A stretch of 46,446 nucleotides of DNA from Terriglobia bacterium (GCA_020073345.1 JAIQFI010000047.1:1-46446); one strand, 5' to 3'. Positions 25,207 to 33,519 are shown, counted from the first letter of the stretch. Notes: generated from the sequence alone by a model not told the origin. Program-made: numbers and translations.

Positions 25207-26303
25207 AGTATCGTGTCACATGTCTGACTCCGACGCTGGTGGGCGACGGCCAGAAGCTCGCGCCCATCGACTACATGGTCTGGAAAGACCACGTCAACGT
25301 GCTCGATCAGCGCCGGATTTTCCGGTTGCTATCCAAGGGTCCACGCCTCGAAGGATATCTGACCCAGCTCAAGACCGCTGACAAGCTGGATTTCGCCTCC
25401 TGGGGCGGCTTCGCGCAAAACTTCGCGGGCCGGCGGATTCCCTTCGAACACGCAAGTTCGGTTCCTGTCTGGGAACGCGCCCATTCGGAAAACCTGTTTA
25501 TCCCGACCTTCGCGACTTCGACCTCGGGTCCGTATCTGCCCGCCACGGCGATCAAGGGCGCTCTGCGAACCGGCGCGGTCTTCGATCGCTGGAATGAAAA
25601 GACGTTGGGCGAGCTCGCGAGCCGAATGGCAGAAGACTCTCGTCCGCCTCGCAATCCCGCCGGCAAGGCTGAGGATGCCGTGCTGGGCGGGCACGCCGGG
25701 AATCGCATGCGGCGCGTGGGATCGGCCGATTCAGCTCCGGTGGCCTACACCGGCATGAAGATCTACCTGCTGCGGACGTCGACGATGGTCGCGCGCGGGG
25801 CGGGCAAGTTCGAGCTGGGGTGGAAATCGGCCCGTGGAACCGCCGACGCGCGCAGGATCGAGGAGAGCACGCCGGTGTTCGCCGAAATGGCTGCTCCCGG
25901 AATGGTTTTCGAAGGTTTGTGGAAGGAAACCTCGGCGCAGGATCGCCAAAAACTCTTCCAGGCGTCTAACTCCTTCGCTGCGAGCCAGATCCAGCGTCAC
26001 AAGGCATATGCCGGGGCCACTGGCTTGGAGCGGCTGGCCGCAACCCTGGGTGACCTCGAGAAGCGCGTTCAGGAGGCGGGAAACAACGCCTGTGTGCTGG
26101 CTCTAGGATGGGGCGCGGGCATGCTATCCAAGATTTCCGTCGGCGACACCGCGGACCCCAACTACCGCTCGATTTTGAGGCACTTCAGCCTGTATCAGAA
26201 AGCCGTTCAGACCGGACTGCCGTTCCCGAAGACCCGCCGGATTGTCTTTGAAGCGGGCCGCCCGGCATACTTGCCCGGCTGGGTTCTGCTGGAAGTCAAT
26301 TAA
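25203..26303 (+). CDS. csm5: Csm5 (Cas7-group RAMP)
   Basis: 366 residues. Csm5 caps the 3' end of the crRNA in type III-A complexes and helps recruit nucleases for crRNA trimming. Family features: LTPTLVGDGQKLAPIDYMV near the N-terminus, LPATAIKGALRTGAVFDRW (the RAMP SSIKGAIRTA-like motif), and a KSARGTADARRIEEST middle region. It overlaps csm4 by four bases and is the last gene of the effector operon; no cas6, csm6, cas1 or cas2 follows. The presence of a separate csm5 and csm4 plus Csm2 argues for III-A over III-B or III-D. Confidence 0.9.
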   Translation: MKYRVTCLTPTLVGDGQKLAPIDYMVWKDHVNVLDQRRIFRLLSKGPRLEGYLTQLKTADKLDFASWGGFAQNFAGRRIPFEHASSVPVWERAHSENLFIPTFATSTSGPYLPATAIKGALRTGAVFDRWNEKTLGELASRMAEDSRPPRNPAGKAEDAVLGGHAGNRMRRVGSADSAPVAYTGMKIYLLRTSTMVARGAGKFELGWKSARGTADARRIEESTPVFAEMAAPGMVFEGLWKETSAQDRQKLFQASNSFAASQIQRHKAYAGATGLERLAATLGDLEKRVQEAGNNACVLALGWGAGMLSKISVGDTADPNYRSILRHFSLYQKAVQTGLPFPKTRRIVFEAGRPAYLPGWVLLEVN

Positions 26304-26339
26304 AAGTCGATACTTCTACCCTAGTACCGTGTAAACGGG

Positions 26340-26376
26340 AGGGGTATTCACCCCTATAGTCACCGCGTGATACTAT
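26340..26376 (+). promoter_or_regulatory. Hairpin and possible promoter between csm5 and the ExeA-like gene
   Basis: AGGGGT-ATTC-ACCCCT (26340-26355) is a perfect 6-bp hairpin with a four-base loop and no T-run. It is followed by CACCGCGTGATACTAT (26361-26376), which holds a TG-A-TACTAT extended -10 and matches the block before cas10. ATAGT and ACTAT around it form an imperfect palindrome. It may end csm transcription and start the next unit. Confidence 0.4.
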
Positions 26377-26417
26377 CGATCTAGAAGAGAAGTACGAGAG
26401 AGGGTGAATTCCCTGAA

Positions 26418-27299
26418 ATGTACAATGCTTTCTTTGGCTTCTCGGAAAGCCCCTTTAGTCTAAGTCCGGATCCTGCCTTCTTCTATCGAAGTGAGCGGCA
26501 TGAAGAAGCGCTGGCGAATCTGGTCTATGGCGTGCAGGCTCGCAAGGGGTTTATCGTCCTATCCGGCGAGGTAGGGACAGGCAAGACCACGATGCTCGAG
26601 TGCCTCCGGGATTACCTGGACGCCAACTTCATCGAGTTCGCGTTTCTTTTCAATTCCCGCATCAACGTGGACCAGTTCTTCGAGATGATCGCATACGATC
26701 TTGACCTGCCGTGCTCGCGCACTTCGAAAACCGAAGTGCTCTTTGCTTTGAACACACTGTTAGTGGAACAAGCGCAGGACGGCAAGACGGTGGTGCTGAT
26801 CGTGGACGAGGCGCACAACCTGGAATGGGAAGTGCTCGAGGAGATCCGGCTGCTGGGAAATCTCGAAAATCGTAACGGAAAGCTGCTGCAAATTGTCCTG
26901 GCCGGTCAGCCCGAGCTGGACCGCAAACTGGATGCTCCCAATCTCCGGCAGTTGAAGCAGCGCGTGGTGCTGCGCTGCAACCTGATGCCGTTCGCGCTGC
27001 GGGAAGCCGTGGAGTATATCGATTCGCGAATGGCGCGGGTCGGGATGCCGGATCAGAAGGTGTTTTCCGAAGAGCTGATGTCGGAAGTCCATCTGCGCAC
27101 GCAAGGAATTCCGCGCGTGATCAATGGTGTTTGCGACAACTTGCTGCTGACCGCTTTCGCCATGGAGACCAAGGTCTGCACCATGGAAATGCTCGATGAA
27201 GTCTGCAGGGACATGCGCCTGGAATGGCCGGGCAGCCGCCGCATGCGCGCACGGTCGGAAGTCCAAGAGTCGTTCGAGCGGGCGCCCTACAAGGTGTAG
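26418..27299 (+). CDS. ExeA/GspA-like AAA ATPase
   Basis: 293 residues beginning MYNAFFGFSESPFSLSPDPAFFY, the signature start of the ExeA/TniB-like ATPase family. Walker A is GEVGTGKTT (about residues 51-59), Walker B VVLIVDEAHNL, with sensor motifs LAGQPELDRKL and RTQGIPRVIN. Relatives drive secretin assembly (GspA), exosortase-linked polysaccharide export or transposition target selection (TniB); the C-terminal peptidoglycan-binding or membrane part of GspA is absent here. A PEP-CTERM substrate gene lies 12 kb away, but no exosortase is seen. The gene directly follows the csm operon on the same strand but has no recognised role in CRISPR systems. Confidence 0.85.
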   Translation: MYNAFFGFSESPFSLSPDPAFFYRSERHEEALANLVYGVQARKGFIVLSGEVGTGKTTMLECLRDYLDANFIEFAFLFNSRINVDQFFEMIAYDLDLPCSRTSKTEVLFALNTLLVEQAQDGKTVVLIVDEAHNLEWEVLEEIRLLGNLENRNGKLLQIVLAGQPELDRKLDAPNLRQLKQRVVLRCNLMPFALREAVEYIDSRMARVGMPDQKVFSEELMSEVHLRTQGIPRVINGVCDNLLLTAFAMETKVCTMEMLDEVCRDMRLEWPGSRRMRARSEVQESFERAPYKV

Positions 27300-28040
27300 C
27301 TACCGCACCGCGGCGGCGTCTTCGAAGCTTACCGGAGGGTTGTAATACAAGAACCGACCGCAGCTCTCGCAGAACATCAACTGGTCGCCTTTTCGAAGAT
27401 CCTGAAGAAACTGCGGACGGAGGTTAATCTGGCAGCCTGAGCACCGGCCGTTGACCGCTTCCGCGACCACGGTACTATTGCTGAACCTCTTGCGGATCTT
27501 GTCGTAGGCGGCCAGCGACGCCTTCGGCAGCTTGGCAACCGATTCTCCGCGCTGCTGGCGGAGCATGTCCAATTCTTTCTGATCGGCGGCGGTGCGCTCG
27601 CGCGCTTGCGATTTCTCCGCTTCCACCGATTTCTTTTCCTCGGCTAACGCTTTCTCGGCCTTCTTGACGTTCTGGTCCAGCGGTTCAGATTCCGACATCA
27701 GCTCCAGGATGCGGTCCTCGGCCTGGCGTATCTCTTTCTCGATGAACTCGATCTCGTGCTGGAAAGCGCGATACTGCTCGTTGGTTTTGGCTCCCAGCAT
27801 CTGATCGCGGAGCTTGGAGATCTTCTGCTGGTGCATCTGGATGTCGCCTTCCAGTTTCTTGCGATCTTTCTGGTTGGCGGAGAGAGCGGCTTTGTCGGCT
27901 TCCAGTTTCCGGAGGTGCGATTCGAGAGCCTTCTCGATCACAGCGATGTGTTTGGGCAGCGCGGCTACTTCTTTTTCGAGCGTAGTGATTTTCTGGTCTA
28001 GCGATTGAAGCTGAATCACCAGATGAACATCTGGATACAT
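27300..28040 (-). CDS. Coiled-coil C4 zinc-ribbon protein (CT398/DUF164 type)
   Basis: 246 residues from the ATG at 28040 (MYPDVHLVIQLQSLDQKI); the frame extends to 28151, but that part overlaps hemQ and is not convincing. Residues ~10-170 are a long antiparallel coiled coil, and the C-terminus is a zinc ribbon with two Cys pairs (GRCSGCQ and FCESCGRF). The Chlamydia homologue CT398 interacts with sigma54 and flagellar/secretion components, so a regulatory or nucleic-acid role is plausible, but function here is unknown. It is divergent from hemQ with a 48-base shared promoter region. Confidence 0.85.
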   Translation of the reverse strand: MYPDVHLVIQLQSLDQKITTLEKEVAALPKHIAVIEKALESHLRKLEADKAALSANQKDRKKLEGDIQMHQQKISKLRDQMLGAKTNEQYRAFQHEIEFIEKEIRQAEDRILELMSESEPLDQNVKKAEKALAEEKKSVEAEKSQARERTAADQKELDMLRQQRGESVAKLPKASLAAYDKIRKRFSNSTVVAEAVNGRCSGCQINLRPQFLQDLRKGDQLMFCESCGRFLYYNPPVSFEDAAAVR

Positions 28041-28067
28041 GGATCTTGATTTTAGCATGCGTCGAAC

Positions 28068-28077
28068 GCGATACAGT
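28068..28077 (+). promoter_or_regulatory. Possible -10 region of hemQ
   Basis: GCGATACAGT (28068-28077) contains TACAGT, the same -10-like hexamer found before cas10, 12 bases ahead of the hemQ ATG. TTGATT at 28046-28051 is a partial -35 but the spacing of 20 is long. Weak evidence. Confidence 0.3.
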
Positions 28078-28088
28078 AAAAGACGATC

Positions 28089-28904
28089 ATGCAAAATCTT
28101 GAAAACATGCCTCCGGTGCCGCTGACCATTGAGGGCGCGGCCGTTCTGCACCAGATGATGCGCGTGCGCTGGGCCGCCTGGCGAGCGCTCCCGGTGGAGG
28201 ATCGCGCAGCGATCCTAAACGAGGCCGCGTCCACCCTGGCCACCATCGAGAAACAGAGCAGCGCCGCATTCGGCCTGCTGGGTCATAAAGGCGACCTGAT
28301 GCTGGTCCACTTTCGCCCGGGATTCGACCAACTCGGCGAGATCCAGACCTGCCTGGCGCACCTGCGGCTGTGGGATTTCCTGGAGCAAACCAGCTCCTAT
28401 CTCTCGGTCATAGAACTGGGATTGTACGAATCCACCGGCAAAGCCTACAGCGATTTGGCGGAGAAGGGGATCGCGCCGCACTCCCCGGACTGGAACGCCC
28501 AAATCGAGCAAACTCTCGAGCGCCAGCGCCAGGCCATGCACCCCCGCCTGTTTCCCGAAGTGCCGCCCGCGAAATATCTATGCTTCTATCCCATGGATCG
28601 CAGGCGCGGCGAGGACAAGAACTGGTATCAGCTGCCCTTGAGTGAGCGGCAGCGCCAGATGGCCGAGCACGGTGCCGTCGGACGCCGCTACGGCGGAACC
28701 GTGAAGCAGATCATCACCGGGTCGATCGGCTTCGACGATTGGGAGTGGGGCGTGGACCTGTTCGCCGACGATCCGCTGGTCTTCAAGAAGCTGATCTACG
28801 AAATGCGCTTCGATCACGTAAGCGCCGTGTATGCTTTGTTCGGGTCGTTCTTCGTCGGGCGGCGGCTGGATGTGGAAGGGTTTCGGAAACTACTGACTGT
28901 TTGA
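28089..28904 (+). CDS. hemQ: Coproheme decarboxylase (HemQ/ChdC), chlorite dismutase family
   Basis: 271 residues. HemQ converts iron-coproporphyrin III (coproheme) to heme b with hydrogen peroxide, the last step of the coproporphyrin-dependent pathway. The sequence follows the family closely in its second half: YLCFYPMDRRRGEDKNWYQL, where Tyr180 is the likely radical residue, AEHGAVGRRYGGTVKQI, where His194 is the likely axial heme ligand, and GSIGFDDWEWGVDLFADDPL, FKKLIYEMRFD. The chlorite dismutase distal Arg is not apparent, so chlorite decomposition is unlikely. The gene is 7 kb downstream of cobA-hemD, separated by the csm operon and two other genes. Confidence 0.93.
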   Translation: MQNLENMPPVPLTIEGAAVLHQMMRVRWAAWRALPVEDRAAILNEAASTLATIEKQSSAAFGLLGHKGDLMLVHFRPGFDQLGEIQTCLAHLRLWDFLEQTSSYLSVIELGLYESTGKAYSDLAEKGIAPHSPDWNAQIEQTLERQRQAMHPRLFPEVPPAKYLCFYPMDRRRGEDKNWYQLPLSERQRQMAEHGAVGRRYGGTVKQIITGSIGFDDWEWGVDLFADDPLVFKKLIYEMRFDHVSAVYALFGSFFVGRRLDVEGFRKLLTV

Positions 28905-28918
28905 CTGCGCAATCGATG

Positions 28919-29590
28919 CTAGACAACGGCTAGCCGGATGCCGTTGCCGAGATCGAGCGAGACGGCATATTCGATGTGTAGCACTCGGCGCGGTTCCGCG
29001 CTTTTCGCCTTGGATGAAGAATGGATGATGAGTGGTCGCATCGCGATTACTCCTCCACGTGGCACGATACACTCGATACATTCGTGAGTCGACACGTATT
29101 CGGCGACGCTTGCATCACTCAATACACCGCTAAGATGCGAGCCAGGAATAACGCGGAGCGGGCCGTTGTCGAGCGTCGACGCGTCCAGGTGAACGCGCAG
29201 GGCGATGATACGAGATAGCGCCCAATTAGGGGCATGCGCGTACGTGGCACCCGCTTTTTCCGACCACGAGCCCCACCCAGTCGCCTCGATCTTCTTTGTT
29301 AGGGGAAGAGCCGTATCTTGGTGCCAAGGAATCAGCCAGTTTGTAACGTTCGATTTTTCGAATAGCGTTGCGCGAAACGGAATGGCACTATCGCCCAACC
29401 ACCTCGTCGCCAGCGGAGTCAGCCTATCGCTAATCGCGAGCGCCGCCACGGTCGGATTGGCCATTAGGTGCCGCGCGCCCGCTCGGCTTCGCGAAACTGT
29501 TCCTGTGCAGAGGGCTTCTACGAGCCCCTCACACTCGTCGCTGGACAAGCATTCTTGGGTAATCGAATAACCCGGATCGATCGGTTGCAC
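28919..29590 (-). CDS. Phytanoyl-CoA dioxygenase-like Fe(II)/2-oxoglutarate oxygenase
   Basis: 223 residues from the GTG at 29590, which has TGGAG four bases upstream; the frame extends to 29788 but that extension lies over the murJ 3' end. The iron facial triad is visible: HxD in IPWHQDTALP and a distal His in RPLIIHSSSKA, followed by RRVLHIEYA where the Arg would bind 2-oxoglutarate. GPLRVIPGSH is the typical PhyH motif. It hydroxylates an unknown small molecule. It lies 36 bases downstream of murJ on the same strand. Codon use looks less GC-biased than in murJ. Confidence 0.8.
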   Translation of the reverse strand: MQPIDPGYSITQECLSSDECEGLVEALCTGTVSRSRAGARHLMANPTVAALAISDRLTPLATRWLGDSAIPFRATLFEKSNVTNWLIPWHQDTALPLTKKIEATGWGSWSEKAGATYAHAPNWALSRIIALRVHLDASTLDNGPLRVIPGSHLSGVLSDASVAEYVSTHECIECIVPRGGVIAMRPLIIHSSSKAKSAEPRRVLHIEYAVSLDLGNGIRLAVV

Positions 29591-29625
29591 CCGACTCCAT
29601 TTTAGAAATTGCTGACGGTGACATT

Positions 29626-31299
29626 CTACCTGCGTAGCCGCCGCCGGATCGGTCCCGCGAACGCCCGGATCACGCCGTCGATATCGGTGAGCCCCAGCAT
29701 CCGGCACGCTCCGTAATACACGGCGAGTCCCGCGGGAAGCGACACGCTCAGATCCGCCAGACGCGCCATTTGCGAAACACCCAGCCATGTTTCCATACCG
29801 CGCGAGGACGCGAAAATAGCGGCGCCCATGACCGCCGAAGCCAGAGCCACCTTGCCGATCTGCGCAGCCAGAGCGCGGCCATACACTCCTCCGATCCGCT
29901 TACGGAGAATCGCGAACAGCACCACGAATCCGAACAGCGCGACCGCCGATGTCGAAAGAGCCAGGCCCGCGTGCCCCAGTCCGGCCAAGCGGATCATGCT
30001 CGAGGCCGCCAGGTAGTTAACCAATATGGACCCGAGGCTCACCAGCATCGGCGTACGCGCGTCGTTCAGTGCGTAGAACGCAGGACTCAGCACCTTGAGC
30101 GCGGCGTAACCCATCAGCCCGATTGCATAGCAGGATAAAGCCACCGCAGTTTGTTGCGTGTCGTATAGCTGGAAACGGCCTCCCTGGTAGATCGCGCCGA
30201 TAATCGATTTCCCCAGCACCATCAGCCCTACCGAAGACGGTATGGTCAGCAGAAACACGGTGCCCAGCGAGTTGGAGAGCGTGCGCCGGAATTCGTCCAT
30301 GTCCCCGCGCGCGGCACTGCGGGCGATGGAGGGCAGGGTGGCGGATCCCATCGCCACACCGAATAAACCCAACGGGAGCTGCATGAAGCGAAAGGCATAG
30401 CTCAGCCAGCTCACTGCACCATCCAGGCCTCGCAGAGGATCGTAAATGCTGGAAGCGAAATTGGTATTCACCATCACGTTGATCTGCACGGCCGCGTTGC
30501 CGAGAATGGCCGGGACCATCAGTCGAAGGATGCGCTGCAGACCGGGGTCGGACCAGTCCAGCACTCCTCGGAAGTGGAATCCAAGGCCGCGCAGACTGGG
30601 CAGTTGCCAGACCAGCTGCAGAGCGCCACCGAGAACCACACCGATCGCCATCCCTTCAATGCGCGTGATGTGGAGCATCGGCCCCATGAAGATGCCGAGA
30701 AGAATGCCGAATCCTACCGAGCCAATATTAAAAAACGTCGAAGCCATCGCGGGAACACCGAAGCGATTACACGCGTTCAGCACACCCATGGCCTGCGCGG
30801 CCAACGCCACCAGCAGCAGGAAGGGAAACATGATGCGGGTCATGCGGACCGCCAGCTCGAACTTACCGGGAACCGCCGCGAATCCGGGAGCGAGCACGTG
30901 AACCAGCGCGGGAGCAAAGATCACGCCCGCGGCGCACACCGCGCCCACCACGATGATCAACGCGGTCGCCACCAGGTTGACCAGCCGCCCGGCTTCCTCT
31001 TTGCTGCGCTGGCTGAGGTACTCGCTGAAGGTCGGTACGAAGGCGCTCGACAGCGCGCCTTCGGCGAACAGGTCGCGCGTCAGGTTGGGGATGCGGAACC
31101 CCAGCATGAACGCGTCGTAGATCAGTCCCGCGCCGAACAGCCGGGCCATCACCGATTCGCGCAGCAAGCCGGTGACGCGGCTCATGAATACCGCGATGGA
31201 AACCACTCCGGCCGACCGCACCACGCTCTCGGATTGCGAGGGCGGGGCAGTCACGCGCGGAGCATCATCACTGGCCGTATTGTTCAAGGAAGTGCGCAA
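29626..31299 (-). CDS. murJ: Lipid II flippase MurJ
   Basis: Up to 557 residues with about 14 membrane helices. MurJ moves lipid II across the inner membrane for peptidoglycan synthesis. The N-terminus SIAVFMSRVTGLLRESVMARLFGAG and the YDAFMLGFRIPNLTRDLFAEGALSSAFVPTFSEY segment are diagnostic; Arg residues in the central cavity motif are retained. The longest frame begins at a TTG (31299) overlapping the M20 stop by 32 bases. GTG at 31254 is an alternative, and no start has a clear ribosome binding site. It is probably co-transcribed with the upstream peptidase and the downstream oxygenase. Confidence 0.93.
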   Translation of the reverse strand: MRTSLNNTASDDAPRVTAPPSQSESVVRSAGVVSIAVFMSRVTGLLRESVMARLFGAGLIYDAFMLGFRIPNLTRDLFAEGALSSAFVPTFSEYLSQRSKEEAGRLVNLVATALIIVVGAVCAAGVIFAPALVHVLAPGFAAVPGKFELAVRMTRIMFPFLLLVALAAQAMGVLNACNRFGVPAMASTFFNIGSVGFGILLGIFMGPMLHITRIEGMAIGVVLGGALQLVWQLPSLRGLGFHFRGVLDWSDPGLQRILRLMVPAILGNAAVQINVMVNTNFASSIYDPLRGLDGAVSWLSYAFRFMQLPLGLFGVAMGSATLPSIARSAARGDMDEFRRTLSNSLGTVFLLTIPSSVGLMVLGKSIIGAIYQGGRFQLYDTQQTAVALSCYAIGLMGYAALKVLSPAFYALNDARTPMLVSLGSILVNYLAASSMIRLAGLGHAGLALSTSAVALFGFVVLFAILRKRIGGVYGRALAAQIGKVALASAVMGAAIFASSRGMETWLGVSQMARLADLSVSLPAGLAVYYGACRMLGLTDIDGVIRAFAGPIRRRLRR

Positions 31300-32638
31300 T
31301 CGTCATGATCCCGGCGTAGTAATTCGCCAGCTTGTATTTCTCGTTGGGCGAATGTAATCCATCGTCGGGAAGTCCGAATCCCATCAGAATGGTGGGAATG
31401 CCGAGATGCTTGGCGAAATCGCCCACAATCGGGATCGACCCGCCGCTGCGAATGAACACCGTCTCGCGGCCCAGCACGTCGGAAAAAGCTTTGGCCGCGA
31501 CCCGGATCGCGGGATGATCCGGATTCACGCTGATCGCGGGTCCGTAAGCCAGCACCTTCACCTCGGTCTGGATTCCGGGAGGAGTGAATTCCTTGACGGC
31601 CTTCTTGTAACCCGCGATGACCTTTTCCGGATCCTGATTGGGCACCAGGCGGATGCTGACCTTGGCGGTCGCCTTGGCGGGGATCACCGTCTTTGCTCCG
31701 GGCGCGATAAATCCGCCCACGATGCCGTGTACTTCGAGCGTGGGCCGGGCCCACACGCGTTCCAGCACCGTGAATCCCGGCTCACCGGTGAGCTGCGTCG
31801 AGCCGACCTCGACCTTGAGAAATTCTTTCTCGTCGAACGGCAGAATGGACCAGGAATGTTTCTCGGCGGGCGTCGGCGGCGCTACGTCGTCGTAGATGCC
31901 GGGAATGTTGATATGGCCTTGCGCGTCCTTGAGCCTGGCCAATAGCTCAACGAGTCCGAAGATGGCGTTGGGCGCGGCACCGCCGTACATGCCCGAATGG
32001 AGATCCTTCGCCGGACCGCGAGCCTCGATCTCGGTGTAGATCAATCCGCGCAGGCCCACGCATAACGTCGGGATGCCTTCGGCGTAGAGCTCGGTATCCG
32101 ACACCAGCGCTACATCTGATTTAAGTTTCGCCGGATTTTCGGCGACATACTTGGCGATGGCGGCACCGCTCACTTCCTCTTCGCCTTCGATTAGGAACTT
32201 CACGTTGACAGGAAGCTTGCCGTTCACGGCGAACAAGGCTTCGATGGCCTTGATGTGCGAGTACATCTGGCCCTTGTCGTCGGCCGAACCGCGCGCGTAG
32301 ATGTTGCCGTCGCGAACGGTGGGCTCGAAGGGGGGCGTCACCCATTCATCCAGGGGATCGGGAGGCTGGACGTCGTAATGCCCGTAGCACAGAACGGTCG
32401 GTTTCCCGGGCGCGTGCAGCCAATCGGCGTAGACCAGCGGGTGTCCTGCGGTCTTGATCACCTCGACATGTTCGAGCTTGGCGGCGCGCAGACTGCCGGC
32501 GACGAATTCGGCGGCGCGCTGGATGTCGGGGACGTGCTCAGGAAGCGTGCTGACGCTGGGGATGCGGAGGAAGTCCTTCAGCTCGGAGAGCAGCCGGTCT
32601 TTGTTGGTTTCGACAAACGTGTTCGTGGAGAGGGACAC
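31268..32638 (-). CDS. M20 family dipeptidase
   Basis: 456 residues from a GTG. It is a zinc metallopeptidase of the carnosinase/DapE-like group: HYDVQPPDPLDEW (first metal His and catalytic Asp), GSADDKGQ (bridging Asp), IEGEEEVSG (general base Glu and metal Glu), SDTELY, and a late GLHSPNEKY with the last metal His. The lid/dimerisation domain (LHSGMYGGAAPNAIFGLVELLARL) is present. There is no signal peptide, so it probably acts in the cytoplasm on dipeptides; the exact substrate is unknown. The start is positioned so close to a TATAAT box that the transcript may be leaderless. Confidence 0.9.
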   Translation of the reverse strand: MSLSTNTFVETNKDRLLSELKDFLRIPSVSTLPEHVPDIQRAAEFVAGSLRAAKLEHVEVIKTAGHPLVYADWLHAPGKPTVLCYGHYDVQPPDPLDEWVTPPFEPTVRDGNIYARGSADDKGQMYSHIKAIEALFAVNGKLPVNVKFLIEGEEEVSGAAIAKYVAENPAKLKSDVALVSDTELYAEGIPTLCVGLRGLIYTEIEARGPAKDLHSGMYGGAAPNAIFGLVELLARLKDAQGHINIPGIYDDVAPPTPAEKHSWSILPFDEKEFLKVEVGSTQLTGEPGFTVLERVWARPTLEVHGIVGGFIAPGAKTVIPAKATAKVSIRLVPNQDPEKVIAGYKKAVKEFTPPGIQTEVKVLAYGPAISVNPDHPAIRVAAKAFSDVLGRETVFIRSGGSIPIVGDFAKHLGIPTILMGFGLPDDGLHSPNEKYKLANYYAGIMTIAHFLEQYGQ

Positions 32639-32643
32639 ACTCC

Positions 32644-32649
32644 ATTATA
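32644..32649 (-). promoter_or_regulatory. TATAAT box placing the M20 start codon at or near +1
   Basis: A perfect TATAAT on the minus strand (complement of 32644-32649) ends six bases before the GTG start codon at 32638. No good -35 is seen. If this is the -10 box, transcription starts at about the start codon. GGAG just after it could instead serve a longer transcript. Confidence 0.4.
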
Positions 32650-32661
32650 GGTGCGCGACGC

Positions 32662-33519
32662 TTACTGGCTGGTGGACTTCTTGCTCTTAGTTACGAGTAC
32701 TGCGGCTGCTGCGCCACCACCTCCAACCGCTGCCACGATGCCGACGACGGCGCCGGTGGAAATTCCGGCTGCAGCCGCACCTGCCGCGGCTCCGCCGGTC
32801 GCTGCTCCAGCGGCGGCGCCTGCTGCTGCTCCCGCTGCTGCCCCCCCTGCGGCTGCCTTAGCGGCGCTTCCTGTTTTCGAAGCGTCAGCGGGCACATCGG
32901 TTCTCGCGTTCAGCGCCGCCGCGACGCTGAGGCATCCGCCTTGCGACTGGGGAGAGATCGAGACCACATTCATCACGCTGGTGGCCGGAGTGACGCGGGG
33001 CTGCGTGCTCGAAGCCGTACCGCGCGCTTCGACGCGGTTACCGACGTTGGCAGCCAGATCCGGTCCCGCCAGTTCGATCACCTCTTGCGTGGTCTGATCC
33101 TGCAACAGGAAACGCCCGTCCTTGTACACCATGCAGCCGGCGTGCACGATCTGTCCCTGCGCTGCCTGAAAAGCTGCGCCGCGGTAGGGGGCCCGGATCA
33201 GATTCGCGTTATTCAAGACGCGCACTTCAAAGGACCCCGGAGCAGCCAATTGCGCCACGCCTTTTTCCAGGACCAGGTGGTTCTGCCAGATGCGTGCTCG
33301 CGAACTCACGCCAAGCTGCAACTTCACGCCGTTGCGCAATGCCAGTTCGGACGACGCCGAGCTGGTCTCGACGACGGTCCCGTCGAACAGCGTGGCGTTG
33401 CCCCAGACCTCGGACCCTTCCACGCTAAAATGGCCGCTGGCGGTGACCACTCCGATGGCGGGCGCTGCCAGTGCGACTGCCGAGCAGAGCAAACAGGAAA
33501 GAACGCTTCTTGCAAACAC
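32662..33519 (-). CDS. Secreted FecR-like domain protein with Ala/Gly-rich C-terminal tract
   Basis: 285 residues from the GTG at 33519, which directly opens a signal peptide (FARSVLSCLLCSAVALAAPA). The longer frame to 33591 has no support. The mature part is a FecR-like beta domain (NATLFDGTVVETSSASSELAL, LVLEKGVAQLAAPGSFEVRV), followed by a linker and about 45 residues of almost only Ala and Gly (KAAAGGAAAGAAAGAAAGAA and onward). A Gly/Ala membrane helix (VVGIVAAVGGGGAAAAVLV) and a Lys/Ser tail end the protein. It is likely anchored in the envelope by the C-terminus. The function is unknown. Confidence 0.7.
   Translation of the reverse strand: MFARSVLSCLLCSAVALAAPAIGVVTASGHFSVEGSEVWGNATLFDGTVVETSSASSELALRNGVKLQLGVSSRARIWQNHLVLEKGVAQLAAPGSFEVRVLNNANLIRAPYRGAAFQAAQGQIVHAGCMVYKDGRFLLQDQTTQEVIELAGPDLAANVGNRVEARGTASSTQPRVTPATSVMNVVSISPQSQGGCLSVAAALNARTDVPADASKTGSAAKAAAGGAAAGAAAGAAAGAATGGAAAGAAAAGISTGAVVGIVAAVGGGGAAAAVLVTKSKKSTSQ

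Noticed and set aside
26340-26355. Hairpin considered as a single leftover CRISPR repeat next to csm5
   Set aside because: Only one copy is seen, and its length and flanks do not resemble a repeat-spacer unit; recorded as a hairpin only.
32730-32870. GCT/GGC-like tandem repeats considered as a regulatory microsatellite
   Set aside because: They coincide in frame with the Ala/Gly tract of the FecR-like protein.
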